From contig JAAVTG010000524.1 of assembly GCA_011947345.1 (NCBI GenBank), positions 1-64,000 on the forward strand: 64,000 bases of DNA, in the 5' to 3' direction. Positions 32,769-42,997 of this stretch are shown one piece after another; positions within the stretch are counted from its first letter, which is position 1, and the number at the start of each line of letters is the position of its first letter. Made by a program: the position numbers and the translations under genes. Source of the stretch: Phytophthora quininea (taxonomy: Eukaryota > Oomycota > Peronosporomycetes > Peronosporales > Peronosporaceae). The notes under the pieces are model-generated. The model was not told the origin of the DNA and made no database searches. It worked only from the letters and a program-made list of their open reading frames with translations.

Positions 32769-35061
32769 ATGGATCAGCGCTGGAGCTTCTTAGCGCCGTG
32801 GTGCGCCCTGCTCAAGAACCGGATCTACTTCGCATTCGGCGACTGCGAGGAAGAAATCTGGGACGTTCCGCACCGCCGACTGCTCGTGCACGTGCCGGAG
32901 CGCTTCGAGGCGGCCGAAAAGATGGCGATTCCTTTTACTTCAACGAAGACGATGAAGAGGAATTTATTGTAAAATTTCATAAGTTTCGCGAAGCGCTGGC
33001 GCTTTGGCTGCAGTGGCCCACGTCGATCAAAATGCCTGGAAATGTTTACTGTGCAAGTACTGCCAAGTGGAGAATGTTGAACAGGAGCAAGGAGATATCC
33101 CAGCCAGGTTTGTCCTGTGTATGGACCTCGAACGACGAGAGAGTTTGGAGTTTGAAGATACGTACGACTACGACCTAGTAGAATTCTGTGGCACTCACCA
33201 ACGTGAACACCCCAGCCACCAATATCTAAAGGCTTTAAACAGAATCGCAGCTTTCGACGAGAATCTGCAGGTGGACCAACCAGGAACGGACATTCAGATC
33301 CCTGTTCATCCTTTTTCTCGGCCAACTGCAGGTCCACGAAAGGCTCCATGTCTGTACTGAAAGACGTCTGGAGGGGCGTTCAAGCGGTCGGAAACGAGTG
33401 GATTAAGCACAGATCGAAGGAGGTTGATGTGTCCAATGGATCCTTGAGATGCACGTTTGTGCTGGAGCCGATTCTTGCCGACTTTAACGACTACTGGGTG
33501 CGTCCAGAGATGCCAGAGGCTTTGGAGTGCTGCGTGGCCAACCAGATTTGGTTTTCAAGAGTTTCGCTGTGGTTGTGCTTGGAGATGAACCGACGGATTG
33601 AAGAACATGCGTCGTGGAAGACGCTTGGTCAGCTTTTATCGCATGTATTTGAGAGCGGTCGTCACTGTCTTCCTTGGGGCTACCACGGAGAACTCAACCC
33701 GACGACGCAGCCAGAAAGCCCCCTACAGCTTGGCACAGTCCACTTGGGGTGCGATAGTTCGTTGCCAAAAGAGGCCTCGAGGCCTTGGGGTCTGCCATGG
33801 CTTTGAACCAGACGGCTAGAAAGGTGTCCGTGCGGTTAGAAATGGATCCTGACGATCAAATCAATAGCGCGCACTGGTGGAAGTGGCTGGCGTACGGCAT
33901 ATTTTCGAAGCGGGCGCGAGGAAACTCCGTGTTGGAGTCACTTGGTCTCACCAGTATCAGCAGTATGAGTATCCCAGATATGGAGGCTTTCACGGCGGTG
34001 TTAGCGTCTGAACATCCTGAAGAAGATCTGTTTGGTTGTGCGCACGGAGAAGTTGATGAGAGAGACGCTCTTCTGCGAGGAGGTGTCCCGATTCGATGGC
34101 AATTTGCATCCGATGGAAGTCCAGTCCAACGCACGGTAATAATAAAATCTGGCGCACGTTCCGTCCGAGCCTTCAGCGACGATGGTAATAGCGAGTGGGT
34201 GAACGTATTGATTCCAGGATACGGCAGGTGCCAAGCTCAGCGCAGCGACTTGTTTTTGGCCAGCAAACCCGAACAAAACCCACTCCGCGCGGCTTGACAT
34301 CTCTCAAAGTTGCATTTGATAAGAATGATTTTGCCATTTGTGATGGATTGCCGCGATTTTTAGCAGCAGTCGGGCCTCCGCTGACGTCGCTGACGCTTGA
34401 TTTGAGCGAGGTGGATATCGACGAGAGCGCGATTCGCTTGAGCTGTCCCAACCTTCAGGATCTATCTCTGTATGGGAATTTGATCGAGCTGCGTCTCGAT
34501 TTCAGCGAGTACCAGGCGAACAAGCAGCCACTACCTTCCCTGGACTGCATCTGGCGTAATGCCGCGAAGCTTTCGAAGGACATGACAGACCCGAATATTC
34601 CTGTGATCAAGTGTATTCGTCGCCTTCGCGTTCATCTGGACAGTCTGTGGGCAGGCTGGGATAGTATGGTAGGCGAACGATTTGATCCTCGTATCAAAAC
34701 CGACCTGGAAGCTCTGCTCCAGATGCTGGAAACGAACCGCAGCCTTGAATACCTTGACGTGACGGTGCCTTCTGAGTATCTGACGTTTGTCGATAGATTT
34801 CAGAAGCACCATCTCACCCCGACAAACCGAGCACTGAAGTTCTGTCTGAAAAACAAAATCGCGTTTCTGAGCGTGCTGACGGCTCGGCAAAAGTCTGAAG
34901 AAATGCCAAAGAGAAAGAGAACGCGGGGATCTGCATGTCATCTTGATCAGCACGTGGTGTCAAGAATATTTTCCTTTGCAGCTCCTTCTGTTCTTCGCCA
35001 AGTTTGCCTGCGCAAAGGTGACCGTGGTGATTGGGGATGTCGCCAAGAAGCACCACTTTAG
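32769..35061 (+). CDS. PWC family copy H, nearly full length with frame breaks
   Basis: The ATG at 32769 gives MDQRWSFLAPWCALLKNRIYF. Six overlapping frames then cover the whole family order: FREALAL, AAVAHVDQNAWKCLL, YDYDLVEFCGTHQ, GTDIQIPVH, SLRCTFVLEPILADF (33348-33806), MALNQTARKVSVRLEM, WWKWLAYGIFSKRAR, EHPEEDLFG, VRAFSDDGNSEWVNVLIPGYGRCQAQRSDL (33785-34297), LTSLTLDLSEV, SCPNLQDLSLYG, IRRLRVHL, KHHLTPTN and HVVSRIFSFAAPSVLRQVCL (34270-35061). No in-frame nonsense codon appears between shifts. With copies C, D, E and J it belongs to the well-preserved group. Its stop lies 100 bases from the stop of the first ABCG gene. Confidence 0.7.
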
Positions 35062-35160
35062 CTTTGTTGTTGCGTGGAAGCAGCGCCAGAATATTGAACA
35101 GCATTACGTGAAAGAAGGCAGGAATGTATTGGATGTTTCAGTGGTAGCTAGCGTTGGATC

Positions 35161-36997
35161 TTAGTTCTTTTGACGGAGCTGGAACCAGATCGCAATGAAT
35201 CCCACAGCGCGAAACACAACATTCAGCAAGAGGATGAGCAGTGCGTCACCCAAGGCCGATCGCGAAGTCATACTGTACGACTCAAGCACCTCGTAGCCCG
35301 TGCGAGCTGTGCAGCTGGTCGAGTCGCAAGAAATGGTCGACACGGCGTTCCAAAAGATCTTCATGACGGCTTCGAAGCCGTATTTGACGGGCGAGATGTA
35401 CTGGATCCAAACAAAGTAGTCTGGACAGTCGTCGGAGTTGATCAACAGTCCACCGAAGAGCATGAACGGCATGATCAAGACCATGCCGATCAGTGGCGCA
35501 ATGTCGACTCGTGGACACAGGCACGACACCATGTACGCCAAGCCGACGGCGCAGCTATTGATGAGGATAATGACCAACTGGAGGTACAGGTAGACGTCGA
35601 AACCATGGCCGATGCCCATGAGGAAGTAGATGGGGACGAAAAACACGATCGGCAGGATCACTTGCATCGGAAACTCGCTCACGTTCTTGGATAGATACCA
35701 AGACAGGAGGTGGTACAGACCAGCCTTGTACTCGCGCGAAATCAACGCCAGCTCCATCGGTACAGACGCGAAAATCGGGTTGGCGGTGACGACAATTTGG
35801 TTGGTAACTAGGAAAAGAAGGCGCCGGTGAAGTTCTGGATGCCCTTCTGGTCCAAATCGAGCTGCAGATAGATGAGTCCGACGATCACAGCGAGGAAAAT
35901 GTTCTGGATGAACGGAACCCGAACGGCAAAGCCGTCACGAAGGAACCGAAGCACGTTGCGCTGTGCGAGCACGCTAATCTGCGTGACAACGTTCACACGG
36001 GAGTCGTCGATGTGTTGATCACGCTGAAGCATCGACACTGAGTCTGTACGAGGCAGTGCTTGATGGTGCTTCCTCCACTCGTCCTTGAGGGATTCGACTC
36101 GGGTCACTCCAGCTTCATCGGTGGCTTTGTCAATGACAACGAGCTGCCGCATGAAGTAGTCGGACGGGTTGATCTGAGGTGGGCACGGATACCCGAGTGC
36201 CGCAAAGTAGTCCACCGACTCGCTCGCCTTGCCTTGGTACACTGGCGAGCCATCCGAAAGTAAGTAGAGCTGGTCGAAGATGGCAAAAACTTCCGAAGAC
36301 GGTTGATGAATGGTAGCTAGGACTGTCCGTCCAGCACGTGCAATTTGCTGCAGTTGCTTGATCACAGTCTCGGCCATGAAGCTGTCCAAGCCAGACGTCG
36401 GCTCGTCGGCAAACAGAATCGATGGGTTCGTCAAAATCTCTGTTGCAAACGATAGTCGCTTGCGCTCACCACCCGAGATGCCTCGCAAGGACTCGCCACC
36501 GATGAGAGTGTCGCGGCACTTCATCAGACCGAGCTCCTCCATGACTTCGTCCACGCGCATCATGTACTGCTCCTTGGTGGATGTCTTGCCCATGCGTAAT
36601 TTTGCTTGGAACACCAGGTGCTCCTTCACCGTCAGAGTCTCGTAAAAGAGATCGTCCTGCATGACGTAGGAAGCCATGCGCTTGGTCGCCTTGCTCCACG
36701 GTTGTCCGTTCAGCAGGATTTCTCCTTCCACGGCACTGTTGCGTCCAGAGATGCAGTCGAGCAGCGAGCTCTTGCCGGCACCTGACGGGCCCATGATGAC
36801 AAGTAGCTCTCCGGGCTTGGCCGAGCCGCTGACGTTGTTCAGAATGACCTTTTGTCCACTTGCTTGGTGGTCGGGTTCTTGACATCCGCCTTGAGACTCA
36901 AGTTTCGCCATTGGAGCGTAAATTTGACCGGTGGGGAGTTGTCATGCGTCTTCGGGGTGTCTTGCATCGTAACGAAGTGGTGCTGAGGCGACGACAT
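35161..36997 (-). CDS. ABCG half-transporter 1 (two homopolymer frame breaks)
   Basis: White-brown-complex type half-transporter, expected in the plasma membrane as a dimer exporting lipids or small toxic molecules. The ATG at 36997 (MSSPQHHFV) precedes FTLQWRNLSLK; the frame is lost in the run of four T at 36850-36853. The main frame holds Walker A GPSGAGKS, the Q-loop, signature RGISGGERKR, Walker B ILFADEPTSGLD and the H-loop ATIHQPSS. The ABC domain precedes the membrane domain, as in the ABCG order. A second break lies in the A run at 35813-35816; the rest has five hydrophobic segments and the GGLLINSDDCPDYFVW loop. About 610 residues. Paralogue of the intact ABCG gene at 44803-46692. 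Confidence 0.88.
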
Positions 36998-37576
36998 AAC
37001 TTTCTTGGTGAGCTGGGGAGGGTGCGTGTGCGCTTGCTAGAAAATTGGAAGATGAAGAGGTTTGGCCAGCGGCTTCGGGATCTGTACGTTGTTAACCGTG
37101 TGGGCACTCGCTGCTACTGATAGACATACAGACATTGGTCTTCCTTGGCTCCGACGCGCCATTATTTCGTACCCCAAGGCGAGGTAATGATCAATACTGT
37201 GGTGGTGATCAGACTAGGGGTGTGGAGGATTATCTCTCTCTCTCTCTCTCTCTCTCTCTGTGGTCTCAGCAGTAACGTTACCATGTGATGCTATCGCCAT
37301 TCAGGTGGTGGTCATCGCTATGGATTGCGCAAAGTTTACTCAAGTTTTCAACTCACAGCTCGCGAGTAAGCAATTTTGGTGGTCATCTCTACAAAGCCCC
37401 AGTTGATGACGCTCTAGTGGTAATGTGTCGTTCTCCTCTCGTTCGCAGATTTGTAACTTTGCTATGGTGCTAATCACTAAAGTTGACCATCACCACGTCG
37501 ATCGGTGGCTGGTCTTGAGGGCCACAGAGTCCGGTGGTAATGCCATTTTCCAATCTGCTTCCACCCTCCAACAACG
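36998..37576. promoter_or_regulatory. Divergent spacer between ABCG 1 and ferric-reductase-like 1
   Basis: 579 bases between two outward-facing starts, containing no supported gene. It includes the TC microsatellite annotated separately, and presumably drives both genes. Confidence 0.4.
37233..37259 (+). repeat. TC dinucleotide microsatellite
   Basis: Uninterrupted run of about 13 TC units in the divergent spacer, about 320 bases before the oxidase start. Pure pyrimidine/purine strands of this kind can exclude nucleosomes or vary in length between strains. Confidence 0.95.
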
Positions 37577-39198
37577 ATGGACAAGGATAACGATGTTCAC
37601 CTGGCTAATTCCTACGTTGACGGTTCAACACCAAGAAACCAAGAACCAACTCCCGACGCGGAGCCAATATCACGCACTCAGAGATGGACCCGCTCGTGGA
37701 TTGTGACGCGCTGGCGACTTTCGCGCACCATCTACTCCGTTCCGGTCCCGATGATCACGGACAAGTTTGACATCAAGCGCGGTGATCTGGTACTGACACT
37801 ACCGTTTCTGCTGCTTCTTCTCGCTGCATCGGCGGCATTTACCAGCGACTACGACGTGAAAATGTCGGGCATGATGCCGACGTTCACGATGTTCCTGGTG
37901 TTCGCCATGGCGGTGCGCAACAACTCAGTACTGTTGCTGCTTACAGGCATCCCGTTCGAGCGTGCGCTGTTCTACCACAAACTCTTCGCTTACGCTACGA
38001 TCGTGTTGACTGTAATCCACGCTTTCGCGTACAAACTGTCGAAAGACGACGGAGAAGAGTACGAGGACTCCACGGTGTACACTGGTGTGACTGCTCTATG
38101 GGCAATGGTCTTCATGTATCTGCTGTCGCTGAACAAGATCCGCCGTCGCTTCTTCGAGTTCTTCGTGCGAGTTCACTGGATCCTCCTCCTCGTCGTCATC
38201 GTCGCTGCTGTCATCCACGGCGCCTTCTTCGCGTTGTTTGGTATTTTGCCGTGGTTGATCGACATGCTTTACCGCCTCGTGTTCCGCGCTCGCTCGTTGT
38301 CGAAGGGTAAGAAGGGCCAGCTAGGAATTGTTGCACGCGACCAAGTGTCGGTCCTCGCACTACCTGGAGGCATCACATGCATCCAATTCCCTCGTGTACG
38401 CAAGGAAACAGGCGAATCGTTCGAGTACGAAGCCGGTCAATACGCCTTCCTGTGCATCCCAGAGATCTCTTCGCTCGAGTGGCACCCGTTTACGATCTCG
38501 TCTTCTCCGCATGAGGAAATGGTCACGTTCCACATCAAGGGGCTCGGCGACTGGACCAAAAAGGTGATCCAAGCTGCACGTGACGCAACGGAAGCGTCTC
38601 CGTTCGACATTCTTCTGGACGGGCCTTACGGCAACGTGTCGATCGATATCAAGGACACGTCCGTGTACTCGCACTTTGTTCTCTTTTCAGGAGGGATTGG
38701 AGTGACACCGATGCGCTCGATTGTGAACTGGCTGCACCACGAGCACCACCTTGGCGGCTACTCTGGTATCAAACAGGTGCATTTCGTGTGGTCCGTTCGC
38801 GATCGCGAGCTGATTGAGGCGCTAGCGGAAAGCTCTGGACTGCACCTCGAAGAGGGTAGTAAATGGTCTACTTCCCGCACTACCTCGGCGACCCCACGTC
38901 GACCAACGGCTTGACCAGCCCGTTCTTCTGCGAACTGTATTTGACTAAGGGAAGGAAGGACGACGGGGCTCTGCTGGATCATCAGTTTGCTAGCTCGCTG
39001 AGATACGGTGTCCGACCGGATACCCCGCAGATCCTTCGCGCTATGGGCGACAAGGCCAAAAGGAACGGCAGCGAACGTGTGGCAGTCCTCGTTTGTGGCC
39101 CCAAGCCGCTGGTCAGCAGTGTCGTCACCACCAGTTTGGAGCTCTCCAAAGAGATGAACATTCGATTCGACGTCCACACGGAACTCTTTGACTTTTAG
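37577..39198 (+). CDS. Ferric-reductase/NADPH-oxidase-like flavocytochrome 1 (one frame break)
   Basis: About 540 residues. Membrane flavocytochrome passing electrons from NADPH through FAD and two b-type hemes to an acceptor outside, Fe3+-chelate or oxygen. The ATG at 37577 follows a short untranslated region. Six or so hydrophobic segments span residues 60-240, with likely heme histidines in FYHKLFAY, VIHAFAY, RVHWILL and VIHGAFF. The FAD motif HPFTISSSPHE is near residue 303, then LLDGPYG and the NADPH motif FSGGIGVTPM. The frame breaks at AAA 38861-38863 and resumes with YFPHYLGDP. It ends with the NADPH-contact VLVCGPKPLVSS and FDVHTELFDF. No EF hands, so calcium-regulated NOX is unlikely. 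Substrate uncertain. Confidence 0.85.
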
Positions 39199-39326
39199 AC
39201 ACCTCCAGCAGCAGCTTATGGATAATGCCTGTCCGGGTCAATACTAAATCCAATTGATCAAGCATGAACGTCTCCAGCAAGTGCAAGGATTTCTTCTGCT
39301 ACGATCTTTCATCTAAAGACTATTTG

Positions 39327-39681
39327 TCATCGGTTTTTCTTCTGCAGCCTCTGCTCAGTGAAGAAAGCATCGACCAAGACACTGGAGAACCATAGTTCAT
39401 CACGTGGAATGTATTCAACCAGGGACTCAAACGTATGATGAAATTGTTTACTTTTCTCATCCTGTTTATCTGCACTTGCCGCAATCAACTCTTCCGCCCT
39501 AGAGACCAATCTTGATGCTCACCGAAAGAGCAAAACCCTCCACTAAAACCAAGCATTGCGCCTGGATACAGTAGATGAAAGCCATGATGACGTACAGAGC
39601 CCAAGAGCGGGAACTACAGAGTAAACAGTGTATTTCCCAGTGCTTCCAACCGAAGGCTTGCAATGCAGGACTCAATGACAT
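39327..39681 (-). CDS. Hypothetical membrane-segment ORFs, partial
   Basis: Two adjoining minus-strand frames (39499-39681 and 39327-39509) read as one short product. It has a hydrophobic stretch (ALYVIMAFIYCIQAQCLVLVEG), then a charged part (AEELIAASADKQDEK) and an end QRLQKKNR. The composition looks coding and overlaps the leader region of the WY-repeat effector. No family recognised; it could be a remnant of a larger membrane protein. The other parts of 39199-39766 show nothing else. Confidence 0.25.
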
Positions 39682-39766
39682 TCAAACCGGAAGCCACCAG
39701 TTCGCAGTGGTAGATTTACTTCGCAGCACACAAGACCGTCGTCAAGTTTCAATTCCTCGGCCCAAA

Positions 39767-41228
39767 ATGTGTCTCCGGTATGCTGTGTTGATCATTGTTG
39801 CCTTACTGAGGTACGAATGGTCTTATGTGGTCGCGCAAGTTCAACTGTCAATATCGTCGGAACAGGATGCATCGACCCCATTTGGCTTCCACAGCTACAA
39901 AATAACGAGGCATTTGAGGGCTGGTAGCGGCGGCTACAACTTTAATGAACTCAATCAAAACGACCACGAACCCGAAGAGAGAGCCTTCAGCGCAACCTCC
40001 AAGCTTAAAGGCGCTATCTCGAAAGGCGCAACGAGTTTGAAGACCACCAAGGCCAATGTGAATCAGTGGTTCAAGCAGGACAAATCCGTCGAGTACGTCT
40101 TGAAGAAGTTGGGACTGCACAAATTGTCGGCCGAAGCGATCAAAGCGAGTGCCAAGTTCAAACATTTCGACGCCTTCATGCACAAGAAAATCGCGCAGTG
40201 GGTCGAGTCCCGCAAGTCCGTCGACGATGTGAAGAAGTTCCTTGGATTGGACAAGCTCTCGTACAAGGCCATGAAGGCTCGAGTAACATACAAGTATTAC
40301 GACAAGTTCATGAAGAGCGACATGCTGAGTCGAGCCAGCTCTGGCAACTCCATCGACGATGTTAAAAGGTGCTGAATATCGGACATCTGCCAGCAGCTTC
40401 ACTCAAGACCAACGAGAACTTCAAGTACTTGGACGACTTCATGGAAGCAAAGGTTTTGCGCTGGCTTGGTGGTGGAAGTTCCATCGACGACGTTAGAAAA
40501 GGGTTGCAGCTCGATAAGTTGTCTGGTGAGGCACTGAAGGCCAGTGATAATTCCAAATACTACGACCAATACATGTCCGGTCGAGTGGCAAGCTGGCTGC
40601 GTTCGGGGAAGACCACAGGCGAAGTGAAGCAAATGTTAGGATTGGATAAAGTGTCGACCGCTGCGCTTAGTCGATACCCTGATGTCAAATACTACGACGA
40701 GTTCCTACGAGGTCGGGTGAACAAGATTTGGGAAAAGGCCACCGCGGTCATTCGAGTCGCCCAGACTCACGACGACTACATGCACCAACAAGTGATGAGG
40801 TGGGCGATGAAAGGGAAAACTGTGAGCCAAGTGAAAAAATGATGGGACTCAGCAAACTCAAGGGAGAAGCCTTAACGTCCCACATCAACTACAAGTTCGT
40901 CGACGAGTTCATGGGCTGGCAGGTGCTCAGTTGGGTCGGCAAAGGCAAGTCTATCGATGAGGTTAAGAAGACGCTGGGGATCAATAAATTGTCGGACGAT
41001 GCGCTGAAGAAGAGTCCCAGCTACAAGTACTACGACTTGTTCATGTCGAGAGAAGCTCAGGACTGGGTCTACAATGGGAAATCTGTGGACGACGTCAAGA
41101 AAGCGTTGGGGCTAGATACGCTCACTGGAAATGCATTAAGTCGCAATGTCAACACCAAGTACTACGATCAATTCTTGGAGGCACGAGTCGAAGCAATGTG
41201 GTTACGTGGAGCTAGAAGCGCATCATAA
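39767..41228 (+). CDS. RxLR-EER effector with about eight tandem WY-type repeats
   Basis: Predicted secreted effector of about 485 residues. The ATG at 39767 begins the hydrophobic signal (MCLRYAVLIIVALL); upstream in-frame ATGs would hide it. RHLR lies at residues 48-51 and EER at 70-72. From residue about 105 the protein is built of some eight units of about 46 residues, each with W, then K-S-x-D-D-V-K-K, L-G-L-x-K-L-S, and K-Y-Y-D-x-F-M. These are the W and Y motif helices of oomycete effectors, arranged in tandem as in multi-unit WY/LWY effectors such as PSR2. The frame breaks near 40372 and 40840, each inside a unit that resumes correctly, so only base-level shifts separate the parts. 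Target unknown. Confidence 0.82.
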
Positions 41229-41554
41229 TTCATCAAGACAGCCAAGAAACTTGCTTTATGAGTTTGTCTTGTAGTTTTTTGAGCTCGATGCAATCTGGAA
41301 CCTAACTTACATGGGCCTATACATACGCTTTCAAAGGATGACGAAACATTAGCTTGTGGTAACCATTTGGAGTTGACGCCTCGTTCCGAAACAAAGTATG
41401 CTGGTAAACGTGAGAAAGTTTGCACGATTACTACTGTATCTAGGCTTTGATTGCATCTACATGTAATTCACCACACCCGAGTTCCCAGCGAGTGGCGTCG
41501 AAAAGCTCATTTCTGAATTCCCTCCACTTTACTCGTTAAAGCCTTCATTGCATC
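41229..41554. other. Spacer between effector and Old Yellow Enzyme gene
   Basis: 326 bases with no supported gene; presumably effector 3' flank and the promoter of the next gene. Confidence 0.5.
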
Positions 41555-42686
41555 ATGGCCTTCGCTTCCTCCCGAAACTCTTCACGGCTGCGTCGCTCGG
41601 CGGCAAAAAGTCGCCGATCGAGCTCAAGCACCGCATTGTCATGGCCCCAATGACCCGGCTGCGAATGGGTGACGACGGTGTTCCCGGTCCCGTTGTCGTG
41701 GACTTTTACACACAACGAGCTACCGACGGGGACTTCTCGTCACCGAGGCGACCAATATCAGCGCCACTGCTCGCGGATACTACGGCGCCCCCGGCATTTT
41801 CAACTCCGCTCAAGTAGAGGGATGGAAGACGGTCACCGATTCGGTGCACTCCAAGGGTGGCAAGATTTTCGTGCAGCTGTGGCACACTGGTCGAGTCGGG
41901 CACCCGTTGAACCTGCCGAACGGTGAGCTCCCAGTCAGCTCCAGTGCCGTCGGTATGGACGGAATCCACAGTCTCGCTCCCACTCGTGAAGGTCGGCTGC
42001 CTCATCCGGTGCCTCGTGCACTGGAGACCGACGAAATCCCCGCCATCATTACCGACTACAAGAAGGCTGCCGTGCTCGCACTAGAAGCTGGTTTTGATGG
42101 TGTTGAGCTGCACTGTGCCAACGGATACCTGATCGAGCAATTCTTGTGCAACTCAGTCAACAAGCGCACTGACCGGTACGGGGGCAGCATCGAGAATCGT
42201 GCCCGGATTGTCTTCGAGGTTCTTGAGGCAGTCCTTTCGGGCGTGGACTCCAATAAGGTCGGCATTCGTCTGTCGCCGTACGGGACCGCGTTCGGGTGCA
42301 GCGACTCGGAGTCAGGCAAGTTGTTCAGCTACATCATCGACAAGTTGAACGACTACGATCTGGCCTACCTGCATCTGGTCGAACCGCGCGGTCTCCAAGC
42401 CCCTGCCCCGGACGCTCCGGAAGGTGGAGTTCTGCCCATTTTCCGCAAGCTTTACAACGGGGTCATCATCACTGCGTCCGGGTACGACCGCGACGAAGGG
42501 ATCAAGGTCATCGACGAAGGTGCTGCGGACTTTGTCGCTTTCGCGCGCGACTTCATCTCCAACCCTGACTTGGTGGAGCGTCTGCGTAAGAACGCCAAGC
42601 TCACCCCGAACAACCAGAAGACAGTTTACTTGCCTCTCGATGTTCCATTCGAGACGGGCTACACGGACTACCCGTTTCTAGAGTAA
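41555..42686 (+). CDS. Old Yellow Enzyme family NAD(P)H:flavin oxidoreductase (two frame breaks)
   Basis: About 377 residues; an FMN-dependent ene-reductase that reduces activated C=C bonds, related to plant 12-oxophytodienoate reductase and bacterial NemA. The ATG at 41555 starts MAFASS; the frame changes at the C run 41571-41573 to PKLFTAASLGG, RIVMAPMTRLR, and VVDFYTQRAT. It changes again at the G run 41728-41731. The remaining frame has QLWHTGRVGHP, GFDGVELHCANGYLIEQFL with the substrate-anchoring His and Asn, NKRTDRYGGSIENRARIVFEVLEAV, and DFVAFARDFISNPDLV. The core is complete. It lies between two ferric-reductase-like genes in the same orientation, so shared redox duty is possible but unproven. 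Confidence 0.9.
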
Positions 42687-42997
42687 GAGACTGAGAAGAC
42701 AGACTAGATCGTTGGCAATTCCTTGTAGTGGCCTACATAGGCTTCTGACAAATGAGTTCGATCTGAAAATCCAGTCCATTTGAATAATCCAAATGACTTT
42801 CAACAGAGCTTACGCGAAACCTTCGTGGGTAATCGTTGAGGCACCCAAGACGGATTATCCTATTTGATGTTGTCGACGAATTTAATCCATGGAGCGCTTC
42901 AGGGATTAAAGTTTGTCAAACGAGGTGGTCGAGACCGGCGGTGCTTTCCACTTGTCACTTTCCAACTTCCAGCCTTCCACCGAAAACAACTATCTTC
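42687..42997. other. Spacer before ferric-reductase-like 2
   Basis: 311 bases. The open frame entering the next gene extends back to 42836 but lacks motif support, so the first 150 bases of that frame are treated as leader. Confidence 0.45.

Noticed and set aside
37231..37260. Repeat tract considered as a CRISPR array
   Set aside because: It is a simple TC dinucleotide run without spacers, in a eukaryotic sequence.
42836..42997. Extended N terminus of ferric-reductase-like 2
   Set aside because: The extra 54 codons have no counterpart in the paralogue and no targeting signal; the ATG at 42998 aligns with the paralogue start.
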